Shown here: positions 10,278 to 19,029 of the stretch, piece after piece
Numbering within the stretch: the stretch's first letter is position 1
How the letters are laid out: each line of letters starts with the position of its first letter
NCBI GenBank assembly: GCA_910575565.1
Contig: CAJTFL010000017.1
Span: 1-64,000 of the forward strand
Reading direction: 5' to 3'
DNA length: 64,000 nucleotides
From: Lachnospiraceae bacterium
GTDB lineage: Bacteria > Bacillota > Clostridia > Lachnospirales > Lachnospiraceae
Notes under the pieces: model-generated
Database searches by the model: none
Seen by the model: the letters and a program-made list of their open reading frames with translations, nothing else
Told to the model about the DNA's origin: nothing
Position numbers and translations under genes: made by a program

Positions 10278-11228
10278 ATGGCAAAACTTAGAGATTACAA
10301 CATGAACGGGACAATTATTTTAGGAGTGGATGCAGGCTATGGGAATTATAAGACGGCAAGGTGCTGTTTCCCGACTTCCGTGAGCAGGAGCAGTCAGCCG
10401 CCTGTCTTTACAAGAGACTATCTGGAATATGAAGGCAGCTATTACACCATAGGCGAGGGACACAAGGATTTTGTTGCGGAGAAAAGCCTGGATGACGATA
10501 ATTATATTCTTACTCTTGCCGCCATTGCAAAGGAGCTGAAAGCGAGGGGATTATCGGCTGCAAAGATACATCTTGCGGTAGGGCTTCCGTTAAAATGGGT
10601 GCAGGCACAGAGGGATTCCTTCCGTGAATATATGATGCAGAACCGCCATGTAGATTACAAATATGCAGGTAAACGATATACGGTTGACATCGCGGACTGT
10701 ACGGTCATGCCGCAGTGTTATGCGGCGGTAGCGGAGAGCCTGCCGGATTTTAAGGGGATGCACATGATAGCGGATATCGGCAACGGGACGATGAATGTGA
10801 TGATACTCAACAACGGCAAGGCGAGCGAAAGCAAGTCGTGGACGGTAAAGCTGGGGGCGAATGAATGTTATATGGCGATCCGCAATCTTATACTGGACAG
10901 GAAAGCGGAGGAACTTCCAGCAGAGATTATCGAGAATTATCTGCGTTATGGTGATATAAAAGTGGGCGGGGAATACCAGCAGCTTATGGAAAAAGCGGCA
11001 AAGAGCTATGTGGATAAGATATTTGCGGAACTGAAAGCACACGGTTATAATCCGAACCTTATGAAACTGTATATCATGGGCGGCGGCGCAAAGATTGTGG
11101 AGCTTGTCGGGGATTATGACAGTGACAATGTTACCTTTAACCATGATATACGAGCAAACGCCAAAGGCTATGAATATTTCTGCTATATGAAACTCCGCAG
11201 GCAGAAATTGATGGCTTCCGCCGGATAA
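10278..11228 (+). CDS. parM: ParM/StbA-like actin-type ATPase
   Basis: A 316-residue actin-like protein. Phosphate-1 motif LGVDAGYGNYKTA lies near residues 15-27, phosphate-2 ADIGNGTMNVMIL near residue 160, and the adenosine-type motif YIMGGGAKIVE near residue 260. In plasmids ParM filaments push apart DNA bound by ParR. The next gene looks like its ParR partner, which suggests Element 1 is stabilised as a circular form after excision; that is an inference. AGTGAGGA precedes the start. Confidence 0.75.
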   Translation: MAKLRDYNMNGTIILGVDAGYGNYKTARCCFPTSVSRSSQPPVFTRDYLEYEGSYYTIGEGHKDFVAEKSLDDDNYILTLAAIAKELKARGLSAAKIHLAVGLPLKWVQAQRDSFREYMMQNRHVDYKYAGKRYTVDIADCTVMPQCYAAVAESLPDFKGMHMIADIGNGTMNVMILNNGKASESKSWTVKLGANECYMAIRNLILDRKAEELPAEIIENYLRYGDIKVGGEYQQLMEKAAKSYVDKIFAELKAHGYNPNLMKLYIMGGGAKIVELVGDYDSDNVTFNHDIRANAKGYEYFCYMKLRRQKLMASAG

Positions 11229-11242
11229 GGAGATGTGTCTGA

Positions 11243-11782
11243 ATGAAGAATAAAAACCACAATATCCGTTTCAACATGGAGAGAGGGGATGAGTGCAGGG
11301 CATGGGAACTCCTGCACTCCCCACAGGTACGGCAGATGTTTAAGTCACAGAACAGATTTGTGATAGAAGCAGTCAATAATTATTATGACCGCTGTGTGGC
11401 GGTAAAGTGTGATCCTTATCTGGAAACAAGGGAGAAAGAGGACGCTTTTGCGGATCGCATCGTGGAAATGGTGGAAAAGAAAGTGATGTCCAATCTCCCG
11501 GCGCTTTTGGGGATGTATATGGCACAGATGCAGTTTTTTCCCTTATCTGTTCCTATGGGTGCATACCCAGCGACGCAAGGCGGCATGGTGTATGGTCAGG
11601 CATCAGCAAACGGTACGAATAACGGAAATGCAGTAATGGGCGGGGCAGTTTCTCCCATTGTTTCTAATCCTGCAGATATGGAAGCAGCGATGCAGAATGC
11701 AGGGGATGTGCAGGAAGAAGCTGTATCAGAGAATGCCACAGACCCACCGGACAATGACTTGATTGATTTTGATGCATTTTAA
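11243..11782 (+). CDS. ParR-like centromere-binding protein
   Basis: A 179-residue protein. The N-terminal half is basic and helical (KNKNHNIRFNMER, EAVNNYYDRC), as in ribbon-helix-helix ParR proteins, and the C-terminal half is low-complexity and acidic (ending NDLIDFDAF), a layout ParR proteins use to contact ParM. It starts 14 bp after parM. The ParR assignment rests on this context and layout rather than on a specific motif. Confidence 0.5.
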   Translation: MKNKNHNIRFNMERGDECRAWELLHSPQVRQMFKSQNRFVIEAVNNYYDRCVAVKCDPYLETREKEDAFADRIVEMVEKKVMSNLPALLGMYMAQMQFFPLSVPMGAYPATQGGMVYGQASANGTNNGNAVMGGAVSPIVSNPADMEAAMQNAGDVQEEAVSENATDPPDNDLIDFDAF

Positions 11783-11894
11783 TATAGTTGCAGAGTAGGG
11801 CTATGGTAATCAGGTTTACTGTAGCCTTATTTTTGTGGATTTTTTCACATCAGAGCATAAATGCATCCATATTTTCATAAAAGACCGACAAAGG

Positions 11895-12004
11895 GTAGCC
11901 GAAAGGCTACAAAATAAGGACAAAGGGCAGCCATATAAGGCTGCATAATAAAGGGCGGGCATTTAAGCCCGCAAAATAAGGGCAAAGAGCAGTCGGAAGG
12001 CTGC
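11895..12004 (+). repeat. array of four small covarying hairpins downstream of parR-like gene
   Basis: Four 6-bp stems in a row: 11895-11900/11905-11910, 11927-11932/11939-11944, 11955-11960/11967-11972 and 11989-11994/11999-12004. The stem sequences differ but each pairs fully (GTAGCC/GGCTAC, GCAGCC/GGCTGC, GCGGGC/GCCCGC, GCAGTC/GGCTGC). Loops are 4 or 6 nt and the linkers share A-rich AAATAAGG-type text. It may be a partition centromere or a structured RNA. Confidence 0.65.
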
Positions 12005-12199
12005 AAATAAAGGCGTAAATGTAGCCGTCTGTTTTGAAGCTGGAATACCAGTTTTCTGGCAGGCGGTTTTTTGATGTCTGTAAAGCATCTGCTCTACGAA
12101 CTGCTTTGGAGTGGTTCGAGGAGTGTCAGGAACTAATTTCCGGGGAGGGCGTAAGCCCTTCCCTAAGCCCTCGGCGTTTGAGAGCGAAATACACCCTAC

Positions 12200-12480
12200 G
12201 CACAAAACTTCGTTTTGTACTCCGGGGATTTCGCCCTTGCAGGGGGCAAATTTGCGCCTGCGCAAATTTACAGTCCGAAAGAGCCGGACTGTATTTATCC
12301 ATACCGCCCAGAGGACGGGCGCATGAATGGCGATGCTGCTTACGGCTACATTTCAGGGCAGATGTGCAGCATCGTCATAGGGACTTCATAAAACGAAGCC
12401 CCTATGCGGCTGTCAGAAAGCGACAGCCGTAAACTGCCCGTATCCGGATATCGGTTCGCAGACAGACGTCTGATAATGAC
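12200..12480. other. candidate oriT / structured region before the relaxase
   Basis: The 750-bp gap 11783-12535 has no convincing gene. Its second half is full of inverted repeats: AAATTTGCGC/GCGCAAATTT around 12250-12271, ACAGTCCG/CGGACTGT around 12270-12292, CATAGGG...CCCTATG around 12376-12406, and GGCTGTC/GACAGCC just after. Placement directly upstream of a MobA/L relaxase is where oriT is usually found. The nick site cannot be picked by eye. Confidence 0.45.
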
Positions 12481-12535
12481 TGCTCACAAAAATCTGCGGC
12501 GGCAGAGTATCTGCCAAAAGAAAGGAAAATCGCAT

Positions 12536-14233
12536 ATGAGGAGAAATTCATTTATAGAAATGGCAAAACTGCATGACTTATCGGGGCGCATCACTTATAT
12601 TTCAAGCCACGCCAAACAGGAGCATCTGTATGAAGTCTATACAACAGAACCGGACAGGGCATTCTGGCGGGAACTTGCCAAGTGCAATCAGGAAGAATTT
12701 GAAAAAAGCGGGACGAATGGAAAATGTATTGAGGCAAGAGAGCTGATGATTGCCCTGCCGGAGAGTTTTATCAGCTATGACCATGATTATCTGCTGAAAA
12801 AAATGGTTGATGAGTTTAAGGAAAAGTACGGTGTGGAATGTTTTGCCGCGCTCCACCACAATAAACGGAAAACAAACCTGCATATCCATATGATATTTGC
12901 GGAGAGGAAGCGGTTAGACCAGCCGGAAGAAAAGACTGCCACCCGCAATATCTTCTATGACGAGCAGGGGCGTCATGTGCGGACAAAGAAGGAGATACTT
13001 GACAGTGACGGGAATATCCGCAAAGGCTGTAAAATCATCAAAAAAGGCGAAGTGTACGAGCGTAAGATTTTTACCATAAAGGACAGCCGTTTCAAGCAGG
13101 AATCCTTTCTGGACGAGGCGAAAGTATTTTATACGGATCTGATCAACCAGATGGTGATTGACGATAAGGACAGGCTCAGCATATTTGATAAAAACGGTCC
13201 GTACCTTGCCACAAAGAAAGTCGGTAAAAATAATCCCAAAGCGGAGGCGATAAAAGCAGACAATGAAATCCGCATGGAATGGAACAGGGCTGTTGACCGC
13301 GCTATTGTAAGCGGCGTATCCGAAACGGAGGTTGTGGAACTGAAAAAGACAGAAATCACGGAAAAGGTAAAGGAATCTGTGGAGCAGAACGGTAACAAGC
13401 CGGAGCTGTTCAGGGCTATTGTCAGGGCGGCGATTTTATTATTAGAGTGTTTGATTATAAAAGCTATGCAAAAGGTAATGGATATAGCGGAAAAAGTTAT
13501 TGATAAAGCTGTTGATGCCATAAAGGAAATACCAAAAGAAATGGAAAGTCATGCCCATGTAAAAGCTGGTTCGGCGAATCAGCAGGAAAAGAAAAAGATA
13601 CCATTTTCTGTTAATCTGCGTCAAGAAACGGATATGCAGAATAAAGCAGAACAGTCACAGCAGAAAAATACTGTCGCAGTCAAAAAATCTATAATCGAAC
13701 AGATAAAAGCAGAACAAAAATCTGTTCCTGCCGAAACAAATAGGTTGGAAACAGAAAGACCGCCTCAACCAAAACCTTCCATACTCGCAAGTAAATATCC
13801 CCGTCTGAAAGAGATTGACAGTAAGCTCAAAGAGCAGAATAAAGCAATTTTTGAGCGTGAGAAAAAGCGTGATAAGCTGAAAAAGGAATTATCCGAATGT
13901 ACGGGTATCTTCAAGGGCGGCAGACGGAAGGAATTACAGCAGGAGATTGACAGTATCGACAACCAGATTACCAACATGAAAAAGCGGCTTTCATCCATCG
14001 TGAAAGAATATAACTTTGACTCTGTTCAGGCATTCAATAAGGAACTGAATGCGGCAAAGAGTGAGAATCTTGAATATCAGGCAGCTCGCGCGGAGTATGA
14101 CAAAATTTACGGAGAAAAAGTGAACGATATCATGAGCATAAAAGAACGGCTTAGACAGAAACAGCACGAGGTAAAAGAAAGGGAAAGCAGACGAGAGCAT
14201 CAGGCAAGGCAGAAGGATAAAGGGGCGAGGTAG
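12536..14233 (+). CDS. MobA/MobL-family relaxase
   Basis: A relaxase of about 565 residues. The HUH histidine motif is TNLHIHMIFAERKR at about residue 110, in the MobA/L style. The C-terminal 250 residues are hydrophilic and predicted coiled coil (LKEIDSKLKEQNKAIFEREK region). I chose the ATG at 12536 because AAAGAAAGG precedes it; a frame extension to 12404 lacks such support. It would nick Element 1 at its oriT so the element can travel through another element's conjugation machinery, such as the backbone ICE. Confidence 0.8.
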   Translation: MRRNSFIEMAKLHDLSGRITYISSHAKQEHLYEVYTTEPDRAFWRELAKCNQEEFEKSGTNGKCIEARELMIALPESFISYDHDYLLKKMVDEFKEKYGVECFAALHHNKRKTNLHIHMIFAERKRLDQPEEKTATRNIFYDEQGRHVRTKKEILDSDGNIRKGCKIIKKGEVYERKIFTIKDSRFKQESFLDEAKVFYTDLINQMVIDDKDRLSIFDKNGPYLATKKVGKNNPKAEAIKADNEIRMEWNRAVDRAIVSGVSETEVVELKKTEITEKVKESVEQNGNKPELFRAIVRAAILLLECLIIKAMQKVMDIAEKVIDKAVDAIKEIPKEMESHAHVKAGSANQQEKKKIPFSVNLRQETDMQNKAEQSQQKNTVAVKKSIIEQIKAEQKSVPAETNRLETERPPQPKPSILASKYPRLKEIDSKLKEQNKAIFEREKKRDKLKKELSECTGIFKGGRRKELQQEIDSIDNQITNMKKRLSSIVKEYNFDSVQAFNKELNAAKSENLEYQAARAEYDKIYGEKVNDIMSIKERLRQKQHEVKERESRREHQARQKDKGAR

Positions 14234-14419
14234 CAAAGAAAAACTTGTTTTTAGTCAGGGTAAAGACCATAAAACACAGAAAAAATAATCAGAAGGGAAT
14301 ATTTCTTAAAAGGCATACAAAATTTATTCGGTTATGATATAATTCAAATATTATGTTTATTGTGTCCGTAGGGTTTCATTTAGATTTAAAATAATTACGA
14401 AAAAATAGGAGGGGATCAA

Positions 14420-15112
14420 ATGGCAGCGTTTTTTTCAGAAGTATTGGATAAATTTTTATCTCCGGTTTTTTTAGAGAAAGTACGCAAAAAATTCCATTAC
14501 GATGAAACACAAGCACGTGAATTTCAAGCAGTGGCTGAAGAAATGCTGCCATTGATGCGTGAAGAAGCCATTTGGGAGAAAAGCGTATATTCCAGTGAAA
14601 ATAAGCATCAAAGTGAATCGTGCAGCGTGATATATGAACAAGTTGTTATGTCTTTAGGTAATGGTATAGATTGTTTGCAGGAAAGATATAGCGAAAGAGA
14701 AATGTTGTCACATAGCTATATGATTGAGGTACTGGCAGGCGAACTTCTATTGCAGGGATATGCCGCTTATAACTGCTATATTCAGAAAAATACGGATTGG
14801 CATGTTGCAAAATATCATTTTCTTGGAAGTGAGGAAAATTTTCCTTTGGAGATGCTGCCAGAGCTGTTAAAAACGCTTACGCCGCTGATTACCTGTAATT
14901 CATCTTTTTGTATGCTGCCGAAAAAGAGTGTTGCATTTATTGCAGAACTTACGCAGGATGATAAGGTCAGGTGTAGAGGCATTTGCGTTGACTGTAGCAA
15001 TCTTAATTGTTCAGGCAGAATGGCAGAAGGCAGCTTGGCATGGAAACGAGTGCCAGTCATGACCGATATGCAGTTGACTTATGGATATGGACGAATTTTC
15101 GGATTGTTTTAA
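14420..15112 (+). CDS. protein resembling B12-dependent methionine synthase activation domain
   Basis: A 230-residue soluble protein. The segment LITCNSSFCMLPKKSVAFIAEL and the C-terminal cysteine set CRGICVDCSNLNCSGR resemble stand-alone activation-domain proteins of clostridial MetH, as I remember them. The canonical SAM-binding RxxxGYP motif is not clear, so the call is tentative. AGGAGG precedes the ATG. It is the first cargo gene after the mobility half and lies directly before the cobalamin riboswitch, consistent with a corrinoid-related job. It reads outside riboswitch control. Confidence 0.35.
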   Translation: MAAFFSEVLDKFLSPVFLEKVRKKFHYDETQAREFQAVAEEMLPLMREEAIWEKSVYSSENKHQSESCSVIYEQVVMSLGNGIDCLQERYSEREMLSHSYMIEVLAGELLLQGYAAYNCYIQKNTDWHVAKYHFLGSEENFPLEMLPELLKTLTPLITCNSSFCMLPKKSVAFIAELTQDDKVRCRGICVDCSNLNCSGRMAEGSLAWKRVPVMTDMQLTYGYGRIFGLF

Positions 15113-15194
15113 CAAGTTTTTGGTAACAAAAATTTGATTTGCAGTTATTGACATTAGGAAAAAATGTGTTATACTTTGTACAATTGAATAAATA

Positions 15195-15385
15195 GTATAC
15201 AGGTGTCAGAACAATGTGGGAAATGAGCATTGGTTTTGGTGAAAAGGGAAACAGGTGCAAATCCTGTACGAACTCGTCACCGTAATTAGGGAGTAGAAGC
15301 CGATATGTCACTGGGAATTAAATAAATCCTTTCCTGGGAAGACGGCTGATGTGATGATCTATAAGCCGGGAGACCTGCCTGAATG
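15195..15385 (+). promoter_or_regulatory. cobalamin riboswitch
   Basis: Conserved blocks of the AdoCbl class appear in order: AGGTGTCAG (15201), AAAAGGGAAACAGGTGCAA (15242-15260), the ACTCGTCACCGTAATTAGGG segment (15271-15290), a B12-box-like AGCCGATATGTCACTG (15298-15313), GGGAAGACGGC (15336) and GAGACCTGCC (15370-15379). It sits in the leader of the uptake/biosynthesis operon and should switch off transcription when cobalamin is plentiful. Downstream bases up to 15500 are also strongly structured and may hold the antiterminator. Confidence 0.92.
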
Positions 15386-15501
15386 CTGTACAGAAACATT
15401 TGTTTCAAACCACGAGTAACTGGTTGTACGTTTTGAACTTGCAGAAAGCACGATGGAAGATTGTTTATTTTAGTGCATTTGGCAGGCTTATTTTGTGTAT
15501 G

Positions 15502-15540
15502 AATCCTTTACCGTAGTTATTATGGTGGAGGATTTTTTAT
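15502..15540 (+). terminator. riboswitch-controlled intrinsic terminator
   Basis: An 11-bp stem (15502-15512 with 15524-15534, two G-U pairs) is followed by a run of T at 15533-15538. It lies between the riboswitch aptamer and the first operon gene, so it is the likely expression platform. Confidence 0.8.
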
Positions 15541-15592
15541 ATACAATAAAATAATATCCCTGTAGAGCGACAGGGAAGGAAGCGAGGAGAAA

Positions 15593-16867
15593 ATGAAAAA
15601 GAAATTAGTAGCTATTTTATTAACTGGTGTTATGACCTGCTCACTGGCGCTGGCAGGCTGTTCAAAAGATGCCCCGGCATCGGCGGAAAATACCGTACAG
15701 TCAGAGGAGGGAGATACAAAGAGTGCAGAATCGGCAGAAGAGAATGACAGCCAAAATCAGGCGGACGAATCGGAGACAGGGGATGACGTTGTTTCTGATC
15801 AGGCAGCGGCAGATGAAGTTGCAGCATTGATTGATGCAATCTATGTACAAAAGAGAACAGAAGACACTGATGCACAGTGCGCTCAGGCAAAAGCGGCATG
15901 GGATGCGCTGACGGATGCCCAGAAAGAACTGGTGGAAGGGGAAGAAGCCGATCCTGATTATTTTGGCAGGGATACAGGCGATGCTTCCAAAGACAATCCG
16001 AGAAATCAGGACGATATCGGAGAAAAGGAAATTCTGGTAGTCAGCTTCGGAACATCTTTTAATAACAGCCGTGTTGCAGATATCAAAGGCATAGAGGATG
16101 CAATACAGGCGGCAAATCCTGACTGGTCTGTAAGAAGGGCTTTTACGGCACAGATTATTATTAACCATGTGCAGGCGAGAGACGGAGAGTTCATTGACAA
16201 TATGGATCAGGCATTGGAACGCGCAGTGGCAAATGGGGTAAAGAATTTGGTAATACAGCCTACCCATCTGATGCATGGGGCGGAGTATGATGAATTGATG
16301 GAAACAGTCGAATCATACAAAGATCAGTTTGAAACAGTAAAGGTTGCAGAACCGCTTCTCGGCGAGGTCGGCAAGGATGCATCGGTTGTCAATGAGGACA
16401 AGGCGGCGGTAGCGGAAGCAATCCTTGCGGAAGCTGTGGCGGACGCAGGTTATGGGAGCATGGCAGAAGCGCAGGAGGACGGAACGGCATTTGTATTTCT
16501 GGGACATGGCACTTCTCATGCCGCAAAGGTAAGCTACAGCCAGATGCAGACTCAAATGACAGACATCGGCTGTGTCAATGCATTTATCGGAACAGTGGAA
16601 GGGGAACCGGAAGAAACATCCTGTGAAGCGGTGATAGATGCTGTGAAGCAGGCGGGCTATACAAAGGTAATCCTTCGTCCACTAATGGTTGTGGCAGGAG
16701 ACCATGCCAATAATGACATGGCAGGAGAAGATGAGGATTCATGGATTAGCATGTTCAAAGCTTCAGGATATTTTGAAAGCGTGGACGTGCAGATTGAAGG
16801 TCTTGGTTCTATTGGGGCAATCCAGCAGCTTTATGTAGAACATACGGCAGATGTAATGAAAGATTAA
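15593..16867 (+). CDS. cbiK: CbiK-like sirohydrochlorin chelatase, surface lipoprotein
   Basis: A 424-residue protein with a lipoprotein signal ending LALAGC, so it should be anchored outside the membrane. Residues about 30-130 are an acidic linker including an AWDALTDAQKELV motif common in clostridial surface proteins. The rest is a class II chelatase: ILVVSFGTSFNNSR, QPTHLMHGAEYDE (candidate catalytic His) and FLGHGTSHAA (second His). Cytoplasmic CbiK inserts cobalt into sirohydrochlorin. An exported form could instead bind or metallate tetrapyrroles outside the cell, as reported for the periplasmic CbiK of Desulfovibrio. First gene of the riboswitch operon; AGGAG precedes the start. Confidence 0.8.
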   Translation: MKKKLVAILLTGVMTCSLALAGCSKDAPASAENTVQSEEGDTKSAESAEENDSQNQADESETGDDVVSDQAAADEVAALIDAIYVQKRTEDTDAQCAQAKAAWDALTDAQKELVEGEEADPDYFGRDTGDASKDNPRNQDDIGEKEILVVSFGTSFNNSRVADIKGIEDAIQAANPDWSVRRAFTAQIIINHVQARDGEFIDNMDQALERAVANGVKNLVIQPTHLMHGAEYDELMETVESYKDQFETVKVAEPLLGEVGKDASVVNEDKAAVAEAILAEAVADAGYGSMAEAQEDGTAFVFLGHGTSHAAKVSYSQMQTQMTDIGCVNAFIGTVEGEPEETSCEAVIDAVKQAGYTKVILRPLMVVAGDHANNDMAGEDEDSWISMFKASGYFESVDVQIEGLGSIGAIQQLYVEHTADVMKD

Positions 16868-16883
16868 CAGGCAGGTGAGAAGC

Positions 16884-17810
16884 ATGAAGAAGAATATAAT
16901 AATTGCTATTGCGCTTCTCTCTGTCACGTTGTCTGGGGGTTGTGGAAATAACAATAATGCGCAGGAATCAGATTCTGCGGTAGATGTTACTGTAGAAGAG
17001 GATACAGAGGAATCATCAGAAATTGTAACGGAAACATTGCCTGAAGAACCAACGGAGGAAGAACCTGAAAGTGATGAAACAGATAAGCAGAATCAGGATA
17101 CAGCAGAGTTGGCAGATGGGATTTATACAGCAGAGTTTACGACAGACAGCAGTATGTTTCGTGTCAATGAAACCTGCGAGGGCAAGGGAACGCTGACAGT
17201 AGAGAACGGGGAAATGACAATACATATTACCCTTGGTTCAAAAAAGATTTTAAATCTTTATCCCGGACTGGCTGAAGATGCATCGGAAGAAGGCACAGAG
17301 CTGCTTTTACCGACAGAAGATACAGTCACATACAGTGACGGTATGACAGAAGAAGTTTATGGTTTTGATGTGCCTGTTCCCATGCTGGAGACCGAATTTG
17401 ATCTGGCGCTTATTGGGACAAAGGGAAAATGGTACGATCATAAGGTCAGCGTCTCCAATCCGGTTCCGCTTGAGAATGATGAAGTATCTTTGGAAGATGG
17501 TACATATAGCATGGGAATTACCTTTGCAGGCGGAAGCGGAAAGGCAGAAATTTTGTCTCCCGTATCGGTAACCGTGGCAGGCGGAAAAGCGATGGCAACC
17601 GTACAGTGGAACAGCCCTAATTATGATTATATGATAGTGAATGGAGAAAAATATCTGCCGGTAAATACGGAAGGCGATTCTATATTTGAGATTCCTGTTC
17701 TTATATTTGATGAACCAATGGATATTATCGGCGACACTGTGGCGATGAGTAAACCTCATGAAATAGAATATACACTCACTTTCCATTTAGATACAGCGGT
17801 CAAAGAATAA
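16884..17810 (+). CDS. lipoprotein with two NEAT-like domains
   Basis: A protein of about 308 residues with a lipobox (LSGGC), then an acidic Glu/Thr linker (about 30-75) and two related beta-sandwich-like units. Each unit opens with DG-Y (LADGIYTAEF and LEDGTYSMGI), and both close with the same hydrophobic spacing. Motifs such as YLPVNTEG and FEIPVLIFDEPM recall clostridial NEAT/iron-transport-associated domains that bind heme-like tetrapyrroles; the assignment is by memory. It lies between CbiK and the ABC transporter, so it probably captures the ligand. ATG at 16884 has AGGTGAG upstream; a GTG at 16875 is also possible. Confidence 0.55.
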   Translation: MKKNIIIAIALLSVTLSGGCGNNNNAQESDSAVDVTVEEDTEESSEIVTETLPEEPTEEEPESDETDKQNQDTAELADGIYTAEFTTDSSMFRVNETCEGKGTLTVENGEMTIHITLGSKKILNLYPGLAEDASEEGTELLLPTEDTVTYSDGMTEEVYGFDVPVPMLETEFDLALIGTKGKWYDHKVSVSNPVPLENDEVSLEDGTYSMGITFAGGSGKAEILSPVSVTVAGGKAMATVQWNSPNYDYMIVNGEKYLPVNTEGDSIFEIPVLIFDEPMDIIGDTVAMSKPHEIEYTLTFHLDTAVKE

Positions 17811-17829
17811 GAAAAAAATGGGGAATAAG

Positions 17830-19017
17830 ATGAGAGGAAGAAAAAAGGCATATGTTTTGCTTCTTGTGGGGCTGCTATGGCTGTATGGCTGTGGCAGTCC
17901 TTCTCCCGATTCTGACGTAATGGCAGATATAGGGGAAGAATCAGAGTTGGATTTGGATATATCAGATCTGGATTCAGGAGAAGAACTGGTTTATGAGAGA
18001 AGCTTAGAGTTACAGTATGCGGAAAATTTTAAAGTTGATTATTATGAGGGTGGTTATACCCTGCTTACGATAACAATGGATGGCACGCAGTTTTTGATTG
18101 TACCGGAAAATGGGGATGTACCGCAAACTTTAGATAAAGAAATTGTGGTGCTTAGGCGTCCGATGAAAGACATCTATCTTGTGGCATCTTCGGCGATGGA
18201 TATTTTCAGTGAATTGGATGGATTAAATTCTATTACTTTTTCAGGGCAAAAGGAAGATGGCTGGTTTATTGAAGCAGCCAGAGAGGAAATGCAAAAGGGT
18301 AATATCCTTTATGCGGGTAAATACAGCAAGCCGGATTATGAATTGCTTGTTTCAAATCATTGTGCGCTTGCCATAGAAAATATGATGATTTCGCATTCGC
18401 CTGAAGTAGTGGAAAATCTGGAAAACTTTGGAATCCCTGTTATGATAGACTATTCCAGTTATGAGTCACATCCGCTTGGCAGGGTAGAATGGGTGAAATT
18501 TTATGGGGCGCTGCTTGGAAAGGAAGAGGAGGCAGAAAGGATATTTATGGATCAGACAGCAATTCTTGAGAGAGTAAGTGCATCTGAGAGAACAGATAAA
18601 ACAGTAGCTTTCTTTTTCATTACTTCCAATGGTATGGTACAGGTACGCCAATCTTCTGATTATGTTCCGAAGATGATAGAACTTGCAGGTGGAAACTATA
18701 TCTTTCAAAATTTAGGCGATCCTGAAACAAAGCGTTCTACCATGAATATACAGGTCGAAGAATTTTATGCCAGTGCAAAAGATGCAGATTTTCTGATTTA
18801 TAACAGCTCTATTGATGGAGGTGTTTCCAGTGTAGAGGAGTTGCTTGATAAATGTGAGCTGCTTGCGGATTTCAAGGCTGTGGAGAATGGAAATGTGTGG
18901 TGTACAACAAACGATATGTACCAGCAATCCCTTGCAATTGGATATTTCATTGAGGATATCCATGCGATGATACAGGGAGAAAATGATGATATGAACTATC
19001 TTTATCATTTAGAGTGA
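17830..19017 (+). CDS. ABC transporter substrate-binding lipoprotein (BtuF/FepB type)
   Basis: A protein of about 395 residues with signal peptide and lipobox (LWLYGC). It has the class III binding-protein pattern: an N-terminal lobe beginning with a self-contained beta strand, a middle helix including PEVVENLENFGIPVMID, and a C-terminal lobe (VEEFYASAKDADFLIYN). Together with the permease and ATPase next to it, this makes a cobalamin/heme/siderophore-type importer. GGGGAA supports ATG at 17830; 17818 is an in-frame alternative without a good ribosome site. The substrate is inferred from the operon to be a corrinoid or tetrapyrrole. Confidence 0.75.
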   Translation: MRGRKKAYVLLLVGLLWLYGCGSPSPDSDVMADIGEESELDLDISDLDSGEELVYERSLELQYAENFKVDYYEGGYTLLTITMDGTQFLIVPENGDVPQTLDKEIVVLRRPMKDIYLVASSAMDIFSELDGLNSITFSGQKEDGWFIEAAREEMQKGNILYAGKYSKPDYELLVSNHCALAIENMMISHSPEVVENLENFGIPVMIDYSSYESHPLGRVEWVKFYGALLGKEEEAERIFMDQTAILERVSASERTDKTVAFFFITSNGMVQVRQSSDYVPKMIELAGGNYIFQNLGDPETKRSTMNIQVEEFYASAKDADFLIYNSSIDGGVSSVEELLDKCELLADFKAVENGNVWCTTNDMYQQSLAIGYFIEDIHAMIQGENDDMNYLYHLE

Positions 19018-19029
19018 AAGGCTGCGATT

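Noticed and set aside
11895..12004. CRISPR-like spacing of short repeats
   Set aside because: Units are hairpins with differing stems and no unique spacers of constant length; no cas genes are present.
11963..12326. Overlapping open frames on both strands in the gap before the relaxase
   Set aside because: The region is a set of inverted repeats likely to be oriT. Predicted proteins look like translations of structured DNA, although similar frames are often annotated as hypothetical.
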